From: Gemmatimonadota bacterium
GTDB lineage: Bacteria; Gemmatimonadota; Gemmatimonadetes; Gemmatimonadales; GWC2-71-9
DNA length: 14,775 nt
Reading direction: 5' to 3'
Assembly: GCA_003221085.1 (NCBI GenBank)
Contig: QHUD01000111.1
Coordinates: forward strand, 1 to 14,775
The translations under genes and the position numbers were made by a program. The notes beneath the pieces are model-generated. The model saw nothing but the letters and a program-made list of their open reading frames with translations, had not been told where the DNA came from and ran no database searches. Below are positions 1 through 6,137 of the stretch, piece after piece (within the stretch, counting starts at the first letter, position 1; the number at the start of each line of letters is the position of its first letter).

Positions 1-439
1 CGTCGAGGCCCGCCGCGACGGCTACTGCGAGTGCACCCGGACCGGCCAGGCGATAGACCGCCACGTCGGCGGTACGGTCGATCACCCGCGCGAGCCGCGG
101 AGGCACCGAGCGGGTGAAGATCGCGAGCGCGCGCTCGGGTCCCCCCGCGTCCGCCGGCACGGTGTAGCTGACTGTGGCGCCCAGCCGGGCCGCCCAGCCA
201 TCCACGACGATCATTCCTTTGGGTGTGAGCAGCGCGCCGTACACGAACGAGCCGTCGCCGGGGAGCTCGACGTCGTTCGTCAGCAGGCCCTGCAAGGACG
301 TGACGGCCCCGGGGCCCGTGAGCGCCACCACCCCGGCCTCGACGCGCGACACCACGGCGCCGGTGTATAGCGCGGTGACGAGCGCCGGCGTGACGTCACC
401 AGGCTCGACTCGCGCGATTTGCGGCAACTCTTCCGTCAT
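1..439 (-). CDS. YgfZ/GcvT-like folate-binding protein, partial (N-terminal 146 codons)
   Basis: This reading frame is open from an ATG at 439 down to the left edge, so the C-terminal part is missing. Residues around 45-90 contain LQGLLTNDVELPGDGSFVYG followed by LLTPKGMIVVDGWAARLG. This is the pattern of the aminomethyltransferase-like fold in YgfZ/GcvT proteins (QGxLTND, then TPKGR-like). YgfZ proteins bind tetrahydrofolate and help make or repair some Fe-S enzymes. The family's signature cysteine motif (KGCYxGQE) would lie in the missing part, so YgfZ cannot be separated with certainty from a GcvT-like paralogue. The gene starts 3 bases after the glcF stop, and a GAGG lies almost against the ATG, so translation is probably coupled to glcF. 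The neighbouring GlcF carries two predicted 4Fe-4S clusters, which fits a YgfZ role by inference. Confidence 0.8.
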   Translation of the reverse strand, partial: MTEELPQIARVEPGDVTPALVTALYTGAVVSRVEAGVVALTGPGAVTSLQGLLTNDVELPGDGSFVYGALLTPKGMIVVDGWAARLGATVSYTVPADAGGPERALAIFTRSVPPRLARVIDRTADVAVYRLAGPGALAVAVAAGLD

Positions 440-442
440 CCC

Positions 443-1714
443 TCAAGCATAATAGCCCGCCCCGCGGTACGACTCGTCGAGCAGCTCGACGGGGTGACGC
501 ACCGTGGCCGGGACGCCTGCCGCGGCGAGCCCGGCGCCGAGCTGCATGAGACACCCCGGGTTTCCCGTCGCCACCACTTGCGGCCGGGCCTCGGCGAGGG
601 AGGCGAGCTTGGGCGCGAGCACGGCGCGCGACATCGCGGGCTCCACCAGCGTGAACAGTCCCGCGCTGCCACAGCACTGTGCCGCGTCGGGCATGGAGAT
701 CACACGCATCACGGGGATCGCGCGCAGCATGCGCTCTGGCGGCTCTGCGATCCGCTGGGCGTGCAGCAGATGACAGGGAGGATCGTACGCAACGGTCATA
801 TCGAGCGGCGCGCCGGGCCGCGGTCCGCGCTCGGCCAAGAGCTCACTGACGTCCCGCACACGCGCGGCGAAGGCGCGTCCCTTCGCCGGTGTGTCGACCA
901 GGTGACCGTACTCTTTGAGCATCGCGCCGCACCCCGCGCTGTTGACGACGATGGGCGTATCGTCGTCGCCGAACGCGGCGACGTTAGTCTGCGCGAGCCG
1001 CCGGGCCTCGTCCCGCAGACCGGCGTGCGCGTGCAGCGCACCGCAGCACACCTGGGCCGGGACTTCGCGGATCTCGTAACCGTTCACCTGGAGCGTGCGG
1101 ATGGTGGCGTCGTGTACGTGGGAGAAGAGGCCCTCCATGACGCAACCGCGAAAAAGCAGGACGGGGGAGGTTGTGGAGGATGGTGCAGGATGGTGGAGGT
1201 TGCTGTGGGGCGCGCCTCTACCAACCTCCACTGACCTCCTCCGTCCTCCACCAACCTTCGGCGCCGTCGCCGCGAGCATTCCCATCGCGAATCCGAGTCG
1301 ATTCCAAGCGGCGAGCCGTCGAGGGAGTCCCGACGCGCGCAGTAGCCGCGCGACGGCGTACACGAAGCGTGACACGTCCGCGCCGGTGAGCGCCCCGAGC
1401 GCCGCGCGCACCAGGGGCGGCACGCCGCGGCGCTCCGTCAGCAGCGCGCGGGCCGCCTCGAGGCCCCGGCCGTAGCTCACGCCCGAGGGGCAGACGGGCT
1501 CGCATCCGCGGCAGCCGAGACAGCGGTCGAGGTGCAGGGCCACGCCCGGATCGGCGGGAGCGAGCTCGCCCGTCTCGAGCGCGCGCATGAGCTCGATGCG
1601 GCCGCGCGGGCTGTCGGATTCGTCGCCGGTCGCGAGGAAGGTGGGGCACGCCTGGAGACAGAAGCCGCAATGCACGCAGGAGTCCAGCCCTTCGAAGCCG
1701 CCCCGCTCCGTCAT
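443..1714 (-). CDS. glcF: Glycolate oxidase iron-sulfur subunit GlcF
   Basis: This 423-residue protein is the electron-transfer subunit of glycolate oxidase. It passes electrons from the flavin subunits towards the quinone pool at the inner membrane. Two ferredoxin motifs are visible: CxxCxxCxxxCP at residues 13-24 (CVHCGFCLQACP) and again at 65-76 (CLGCRGCEPVCP). Two CCG domains follow, with RGC at 189-191 and CCG at 223-225, then CH at 314-315 and CCG at 347-349. The family motif NSAGCGAMLKEYG is at 258-270 and GNPGCLM at 384-390. The start at 1714 overlaps the glcE stop as ATGA; longer in-frame starts would run into glcE. Residues about 153-183, between the ferredoxin and first CCG parts, are low-complexity and are encoded by an imperfect inverted repeat (listed separately). 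All cluster ligands are intact. Confidence 0.93.
   Translation of the reverse strand: MTERGGFEGLDSCVHCGFCLQACPTFLATGDESDSPRGRIELMRALETGELAPADPGVALHLDRCLGCRGCEPVCPSGVSYGRGLEAARALLTERRGVPPLVRAALGALTGADVSRFVYAVARLLRASGLPRRLAAWNRLGFAMGMLAATAPKVGGGRRRSVEVGRGAPHSNLHHPAPSSTTSPVLLFRGCVMEGLFSHVHDATIRTLQVNGYEIREVPAQVCCGALHAHAGLRDEARRLAQTNVAAFGDDDTPIVVNSAGCGAMLKEYGHLVDTPAKGRAFAARVRDVSELLAERGPRPGAPLDMTVAYDPPCHLLHAQRIAEPPERMLRAIPVMRVISMPDAAQCCGSAGLFTLVEPAMSRAVLAPKLASLAEARPQVVATGNPGCLMQLGAGLAAAGVPATVRHPVELLDESYRGAGYYA
1166..1258. repeat. Imperfect inverted repeat inside glcF coding sequence
   Basis: The plus strand has purine-rich GGTTGTGGAGGATGGTG and GATGGTGGAGGTTG runs at about 1169-1202. The complementary pyrimidine-rich stretch CAACCTCCACTGACC to CCTCCACCAACC follows at 1222-1256. 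A 10-bp perfect core pairs 1193-1202 with 1222-1231, and the outer parts match with small gaps. The centre holds the palindrome GGCGCGCC at 1209-1216. The region encodes the unconserved linker at GlcF residues 153-183, where the family normally needs no conserved sequence. It looks like a small structured repeat that was inserted in frame, but this is inference. Confidence 0.6.
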
Positions 1715-2922
1715 TCCGTGCCTTCGACCGCCACCACGAACGCCTCGCCTGGATCGAAGGTGCGCCGCAGCCCCGCGACGAGCGGGCCGACGCCTTCGCG
1801 GTAGGCCCCGAAGTGACCGACGGCGGCGCGCACCGGCCAGGGGGCCCGCTCGAGCGTGAGCGGCACTTCGAGACCGGCCAGCGTGCGCCGCAGTCGCCGC
1901 AGGCGATCCACGGTAGTCTCGCCGCCCCAGCGGATCGCGCCGATGCCGGGGCTGGCGGAGATCCACTCGTCCCCCACCTGGTGCTGCAGCAGGTCCATGA
2001 GCTCATCGCTCGAGTCGGGGAGGGCGCCGACGCGGAACGTCACCGGCCGGGTGGCGAAGCTCTCGGCGGCGCGCATCCACAAGGCGTGCGCCTCGTCCGC
2101 GCGCAGCGCGGTGAAGCGTCCACCGGTGGCGGCGCGCAGCGCGCCTTCTTCGGCGGACACCAGGGCTGCCGAGCCGGCGAAGCGGACGGCCAGCAACCAG
2201 CGCTCGCGCCGTGCCAGGGCCGGCGACATGAGCTCGTGCGCGGCCGGCTGTACGGCGGCCGCGGCGATGTCCTCCGCTACCTGGGCTAGGTCCTCGCGCG
2301 ATCCTTCGAGCACCAGCGTCTGGTCAGCGCGTGGAAGGGCGCGGAGCCGCAGGTGCACCAGCACGATCACGCCGAACGCCCCGAACCCGCCCGCCGCCAG
2401 CTTGGTGAGGTCGTAGCCCGCGACATTCTTCATCACGCGTCCGCCGCTCTGCACCAGGCGACCATCGCCCGTGACGAACGTGACGCCGAGCAGGTGGTCG
2501 CGCACGGGCCCGAACCCGTGCCGCAACGGACCCGCCGTCGCCGTCGCGACCACCGACCCAAGCGTGCGGCCGGCGAGCCCCGGCGGATCGAGCGCGAGCC
2601 ACGTCCCGCGGTCGGCCAGCTGCTGGCGCAAAAGGTCGCAGGCGATGCCCGCCTCGGCGGTCGCGGAGAGATCCTGCGGCTCGATCGCCGGGACCTTGTC
2701 GAGTCGCCGGGTGGTGAGCGCTAGGTCGGCGGGGGCGTCGACCGGCAGCCACGTCCCCGCACCCTCCACCCGGACGCGCCACCCCTCCTCGCGCGCGGTG
2801 CCGAGCAACAGCGCCACGGCGTCGGGCGACCCGGGAGCCACCCGCGGCACGCCGTCGGGCGTCGCGGCGACGTCCACGGCGTCGTCGCCGAGCAGGGCGC
2901 GCACGCGATCGACCCAGCTCAT
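1711..2922 (-). CDS. glcE: Glycolate oxidase FAD-binding subunit GlcE
   Basis: This 403-residue protein has the PCMH-type FAD-binding fold of GlcE, the smaller flavoprotein-like subunit of the GlcDEF complex. Visible motifs are GAGTW at residues 54-58, the stretch GRTLGSVVATATAGPLRHGF at 118-137 followed by GPVRDHLLGV, and GGRVMKNVAGYDLTKLAAGG at 160-179. The last is close to the standard GlcE signature. The C-terminal half is shorter and less conserved than in GlcD, as is usual for this subunit. The start ATG at 2922 overlaps the glcD stop (ATGA), and its own stop overlaps the glcF start the same way. These overlaps indicate translational coupling and balanced synthesis of the three subunits. 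No other start is needed. Confidence 0.92.
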   Translation of the reverse strand: MSWVDRVRALLGDDAVDVAATPDGVPRVAPGSPDAVALLLGTAREEGWRVRVEGAGTWLPVDAPADLALTTRRLDKVPAIEPQDLSATAEAGIACDLLRQQLADRGTWLALDPPGLAGRTLGSVVATATAGPLRHGFGPVRDHLLGVTFVTGDGRLVQSGGRVMKNVAGYDLTKLAAGGFGAFGVIVLVHLRLRALPRADQTLVLEGSREDLAQVAEDIAAAAVQPAAHELMSPALARRERWLLAVRFAGSAALVSAEEGALRAATGGRFTALRADEAHALWMRAAESFATRPVTFRVGALPDSSDELMDLLQHQVGDEWISASPGIGAIRWGGETTVDRLRRLRRTLAGLEVPLTLERAPWPVRAAVGHFGAYREGVGPLVAGLRRTFDPGEAFVVAVEGTE

Positions 2923-4427
2923 CGGGCTAACTCCGACAACTCACCCCGGGCGCCAGCCCGGGGATCCCCGGGCTCGCGCCCGGGGTGAGTCCGCACGCCT
3001 GACCATTCACGACAGGCGTGGATCGGTACCACCTTTCCCGGGTTCACCCGCTCGAGCGGATCGAACACCAGCCGGACCGCCCGCATCGCGGCAAGGGCGT
3101 CGCCGTCGAAAATCAGGGGCATGTAGCGCAGCTTGTCGAGCCCGATGCCGTGCTCCCCCGTGATGGTGCCGCCGGCCGCGATGCACACCGCCATGATCTC
3201 CCCGCTCGCCTGGTCCACGCGCGCCTTGAGGCCGGGCACGCGCCCGTCGAACGAGATGTTGGGGTGCAGGTTACCGTCGCCCGCGTGGAACACGTTGCTG
3301 ACGGTGAGCCCGTAGGCGGTGGCGATCCGGCCGATGGCTTCCAGCACGTCAGGGAGTGTGGAGCGGGGGACCACCGCGTCCTGGACGACGAGGTCGCGCG
3401 ACAGACGGCCCATCGCGCCGAACGCTTTCTTGCGGCCCTGCCACAACCGTTCCCGCTGCTTCGCGTCCGCGGCGCTGAGGACGCCGCGCGCGCCGTGCGC
3501 ACGCAGGATCCCGGCGATCGTGTCTGCGTCCGCCGCCACGGCTTCCTCGCGGCAGCCGTCGAGCTCGACCAGCAGCACCGCCGCGGCATCGCGTGGATAG
3601 CCCGCCGCGTACACCGAATCTTCCACGGCATTGATGCATGACTGATCCATCATCTCCAGGGCCGCCGGCACGATGCCGCTCGCGATCACGGCCGAGACGG
3701 CCTCTCCCGCGGTCCGCAGCGCGCTGAAGTCGGCGAGCAGCGTGCGAATGGCGCGCGGCACGGGCAGCAGGCGCACGCGGATGCGGGTCGCGATCCCGAA
3801 GTTGCCCTCCGAGCCGACGAACAGGCCCACGAGATCGGGCCCCCACGGCTCGCCCCCCGGGCTGCCGAGCTCGACGACCTGCCCGTCGGCGAGCACGACC
3901 TCCAGCCCGAGCACATGGGTGGCCGTCACGCCGTACTTGAGGCAGTGCGGCCCGCCGGCGTTTTCCGCCACGTTGCCGCCGATCGTGCAGGCGGTCTGAC
4001 TCGACGGATCGGGGCTGTAGTACAGGCCGTGGGGCGCCGCCGCGGCCGAGAGGCGCACGTTTACCACGCCGGGCTCCACCACCGCGATCCGGTTCACGGG
4101 GTCGATCGCCAGGATGCGGTTCAGCCGCGTGAGCACGATCAGCACCGCGTCGTCGTCGGCGAGCGCGCCGCCCGACAGCCCGGTGCCGGCGCCCCGTGGC
4201 ACGAAGGGCACGCCGAGCGCCGCGAGCAGCCGCACGACCGCGACCACCTCGTCCCGGCTCCCGGGCAGCACGACCACGCCCGGCACGTGCCGATGTGTCG
4301 GCAGTCCATCGCGCGCAAACGTCACCCGCTCGGGGAGCGCGGTGCGGACGTGCCGCGCGCCGACGATCTCGCCGAGCGCCGCGGCGAGGGATCCCCCCCG
4401 TTCCGCGGTCGCGGTTCCCGCGGTCAT
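2919..4427 (-). CDS. glcD: Glycolate oxidase catalytic FAD subunit GlcD
   Basis: This 502-residue FAD-linked oxidase is predicted to oxidise glycolate to glyoxylate, working with GlcE and GlcF. The FAD-binding part shows PRGAGTGLSGGA near residue 77 and CTIGGNVAENAGGPHCLKYG near 146. The C-terminal FAD-oxidase domain shows DAVVPRSTLPDVL, NVFHAGDGNLHPN and GGTITGEHGIGL, and ends with the family terminus NPGKVVP. About 35 residues follow that the family does not need. Residues about 480-497 of this tail are encoded by a 52-base palindrome (listed separately). The start ATG at 4427 overlaps the stop of the upstream Lon-domain gene as ATGA. A D-lactate dehydrogenase role is possible for the family, but the adjacent glcE and glcF favour glycolate oxidase. 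Confidence 0.93.
   Translation of the reverse strand: MTAGTATAERGGSLAAALGEIVGARHVRTALPERVTFARDGLPTHRHVPGVVVLPGSRDEVVAVVRLLAALGVPFVPRGAGTGLSGGALADDDAVLIVLTRLNRILAIDPVNRIAVVEPGVVNVRLSAAAAPHGLYYSPDPSSQTACTIGGNVAENAGGPHCLKYGVTATHVLGLEVVLADGQVVELGSPGGEPWGPDLVGLFVGSEGNFGIATRIRVRLLPVPRAIRTLLADFSALRTAGEAVSAVIASGIVPAALEMMDQSCINAVEDSVYAAGYPRDAAAVLLVELDGCREEAVAADADTIAGILRAHGARGVLSAADAKQRERLWQGRKKAFGAMGRLSRDLVVQDAVVPRSTLPDVLEAIGRIATAYGLTVSNVFHAGDGNLHPNISFDGRVPGLKARVDQASGEIMAVCIAAGGTITGEHGIGLDKLRYMPLIFDGDALAAMRAVRLVFDPLERVNPGKVVPIHACREWSGVRTHPGREPGDPRAGARGELSELAR
2939..2990. repeat. 52-base near-perfect palindrome in the 3' end of glcD
   Basis: Bases 2939-2990 form a palindrome centred on GGGATCCC (between 2964 and 2965). 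Of 26 pairs, 25 match; the one exception is 2954 with 2975. The outer arms are ACTCACCCCGGGCGC and GCGCCCGGGGTGAGT. As RNA it would form a very stable hairpin with essentially no loop beyond the turn. It lies inside the coding sequence, just after the conserved C-terminus of GlcD and 17 bases before the glcE start. There is no T-tract, so it is not a classic terminator. It resembles a REP-type or palindromic-element insertion that was tolerated because it reads through in frame. Confidence 0.85.
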
Positions 4428-5110
4428 GTGGTGCGCTCGATCTCGGGGTGGCGTCCGCCACGCCCGTTGCCCCGCGCCCGCTCGCGCACGGCCGCCCGGC
4501 GCTCGGCGTCGGCGGCGACGGGGCCGAGCACGGTAGCGAGCTGGCGCAGCCGGGCGCTGGTGCTCCGGATCATCTGGAGCGCCTGCTTCGCCGGCGCGTC
4601 GAGCTCCAGCGATGCCGCGACCTGAAACGAGAGCAGCTGGGGATCGCTCGGCAGCTCGATCTCCTGGTCCTCCCGCTCGGTGAGTACGCCGAGCGCCCGC
4701 GCGAGGCGCCCGAATCCGTCCCGCACGTCCGCGGCGAGGGTGCTCACCTCCGCGGCATCGGTCGGGTCATCGTCGAATTCCTCGATCTCGGCGACCCGGT
4801 AGGGATGCGTGCTCGAGATCCAGCAGCGCAGCACGAACCGGCGCTCGCCGACCGTCAGCACGTTGGAGCGCCCGTCGGGGAGTGGCTGGTTCGACCGTAT
4901 GAGGGCCACGCACCCCACGTCGCCCGCACTCGGCGCGGGATCGGCACCGGGCGTGGGATCCGGCGCTACGTATGTGATGCCGAACCGCCGGTCGGCCGCG
5001 AGACAGTCCTGCAGCAGTTGGCGGTAACGAGGCTCGAAGATGTGCAGCGGCTGCGGAGCGCCCGGAAACAGGACAATCGGTAGCGGAAAAATCGGGAGTT
5101 CCCGAGCCAT
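4424..5110 (-). CDS. Lon N-terminal (substrate-binding) domain protein
   Basis: This 228-residue protein opens with LPIFPLPIVLFPGAPQPLHI and then FEPRYRQLLQDCL, the signature start of the Lon protease N-terminal domain. It has no AAA+ ATPase and no Ser-Lys protease domain, so it is a stand-alone LON substrate-binding-domain protein. In the middle it shows VGCVALI and NVLTVGERRFVL, which also fit the domain. The C-terminal third (about 150-215) is helical in character and ends in an Arg-rich tail. Its molecular role is not established; such proteins may bind partly folded substrates. It is the first gene of the glycolate oxidase operon and its stop overlaps glcD as ATGA. A -10-like TATACT lies only 7 bases upstream of the ATG, so the mRNA may be leaderless. 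Confidence 0.88.
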   Translation of the reverse strand: MARELPIFPLPIVLFPGAPQPLHIFEPRYRQLLQDCLAADRRFGITYVAPDPTPGADPAPSAGDVGCVALIRSNQPLPDGRSNVLTVGERRFVLRCWISSTHPYRVAEIEEFDDDPTDAAEVSTLAADVRDGFGRLARALGVLTEREDQEIELPSDPQLLSFQVAASLELDAPAKQALQMIRSTSARLRQLATVLGPVAADAERRAAVRERARGNGRGGRHPEIERTT

Positions 5111-5117
5111 AGGTAAT

Positions 5118-5146
5118 AGTATACAGGCAGGCGGCTAGACGGTCAG
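5118..5146 (-). promoter_or_regulatory. Predicted promoter of the LON-domain/glcDEF operon
   Basis: On the minus strand, CTGACC (5141-5146) is followed by a 17-base spacer and TATACT (5118-5123). The -10 matches the sigma-70 consensus at 5 of 6 bases and the -35 at 4 of 6. The -10 ends 7 bases before the ATG at 5110, so transcription would start at about 5110-5111. No Shine-Dalgarno sequence fits in that space, which points to a leaderless message. The -35 hexamer lies inside the left arm of the adjacent inverted repeat. Confidence 0.5.
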
Positions 5147-5241
5147 ACGGCTAGCGGGATGCAGCGAAGAGGGGTCGGGAAGACGCCTTCCTGACCCCTC
5201 ACGCCTACAAGCCGCTAGCCGTCTCGACGCCTAGCCGTCTG
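5128..5241. repeat. 114-base nested inverted-repeat element between the sigma factor gene and the glycolate operon
   Basis: Two arms of about 30 bases, 5128-5157 and 5212-5241, are inverted copies with only a few differences. They include a 13-bp perfect match of AGACGGCTAGCGG (5145-5157) with CCGCTAGCCGTCT (5212-5224). Each arm itself holds two copies of a GACGGCTAG-like unit, so CTAG occurs four times. Between the arms lies a second hairpin (5169-5200). The element fills nearly the whole gap between the rpoD-type stop at 5244 and the next gene. No protein is encoded. It looks like a REP- or MITE-like element; copy number elsewhere in the genome is unknown. Confidence 0.65.
5169..5200. repeat. 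14-bp hairpin inside the intergenic element
   Basis: GAGGGGTCGGGAAG (5169-5182) pairs with CTTCCTGACCCCTC (5187-5200) around the 4-base loop ACGC, with a single G-T pair (5177 with 5192). It could stop or stabilise the upstream sigma-factor transcript. No T-run follows on either strand, so it does not meet the pattern of an intrinsic terminator. Confidence 0.7.
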
Positions 5242-5243
5242 TT

Positions 5244-6137
5244 CTATGCCGCTCTCCAGAACCCCTTCAACGCCCGTCCATCTGGAGACTCTCTCAGCTT
5301 CTCAAATGCCCGTTCCCGGATCTGCCGGATCCTCTCCCGCGTCACTCCCATCAGCGCCCCGATCTTCTCGAGCGTCATCGCTTCGCTGCCCTCTTCGAGG
5401 CCGTAGTAGAGGTAGAGGATCTTGCGCTCACGCGGGGTCAGGTACTTCTGGAAGATGCGGTCGATGAACTCGCGCATCAGCTTGCCGTCCGTCGTCTCCT
5501 CGATCTCCCCGCCCTCTTGCCCCGCGAAGCGCTCGCCCAGCGTGGCTGCGTCTTTATCGCTCCGGTCGACCGGCGCATCGAGCGACAGCTCGGCCGCCGT
5601 CATGCGGCGCGCAGTGCGAACGTTCTCGACCGTGTCCTCGAGCGCCATCGCGATCTCGTCGTCGGTCGGCTCGCGGCCGAGCTCCTGCGACAGATATGTC
5701 TCGGTCCGGCTCATGCGGATGAGCTGCGAGTTCTGATTCAGCGGGATGCGCACGCTGCGCGTCTGCTCGGCGAGCGCCTTCAGGACCGCTTGACGCACCC
5801 ACCACACCGCATACGAGATGAACTTCACGCCCTGGTCGGGATCGAACTTCTTCACCGCCTTGAGCAACCCTTCGTTGCCGATGGCGACCAGCTCGGAGAG
5901 GTCGAGACCGTGACCCTGATATTTCTTTACGTAGGAGATGACGAATCGGAGGTTGGCTGTGACCAGCCGCTCGGCGGCTTTTTCATCGCCCCGCTGCACG
6001 CGTCGCGCAAGGCGGCGCTCTTCAGCGGGATCTTTTATCAGCGGGAGTTTTTGGATGTCCTGCAAGTACTGGTCGAAGGCTCCGGAAGGATTGGCTCGAA
6101 AGAACGCCTTGGCCTTGCCTCCGTTCGACCGTGCCAT
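5244..6137 (-). CDS. rpoD: RNA polymerase sigma-70 factor, RpoD/SigA type (short form)
   Basis: This 297-residue sigma factor directs RNA polymerase to promoters. Region 1.2 is near residues 20-45 (FDQYLQDIQKLPLI). Region 2 spans about 60-130, with ANLRFVISYVKKYQGHGLDL, then GVKFISYAVWWVRQAVLKAL and AEQTRSVRIPLNQ, the -10-recognition stretch. Region 3 lies around 137-210 and region 4 around 225-285. The region 4 helix-turn-helix is MTLEKIGALMGVTRERIRQI at 254-273. There is no acidic region 1.1, as in Bacteroidetes-type primary sigma factors, so it is either the housekeeping factor or a close group 2 paralogue. The ATG at 6137 has GGAG upstream. An upstream in-frame ATG at 6191 overlaps the predicted -10 box and is rejected. 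The gene symbol is the family name and is less certain than the family. Confidence 0.9.
   Translation of the reverse strand: MARSNGGKAKAFFRANPSGAFDQYLQDIQKLPLIKDPAEERRLARRVQRGDEKAAERLVTANLRFVISYVKKYQGHGLDLSELVAIGNEGLLKAVKKFDPDQGVKFISYAVWWVRQAVLKALAEQTRSVRIPLNQNSQLIRMSRTETYLSQELGREPTDDEIAMALEDTVENVRTARRMTAAELSLDAPVDRSDKDAATLGERFAGQEGGEIEETTDGKLMREFIDRIFQKYLTPRERKILYLYYGLEEGSEAMTLEKIGALMGVTRERIRQIRERAFEKLRESPDGRALKGFWRAA

Noticed and set aside
419..1234. 271-codon open frame on the plus strand
   Set aside because: It lies opposite glcF, which has all its cluster motifs. The translation is low-complexity and has no motifs.
2919..4427. D-lactate dehydrogenase
   Set aside because: The family overlaps, but adjacent glcE and glcF with coupled starts indicate the three-subunit glycolate oxidase.
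5169..5200. Hairpin as an intrinsic terminator of the sigma gene
   Set aside because: The stem is strong, but there is no T-tract on either strand. It is better described as part of the inverted-repeat element.
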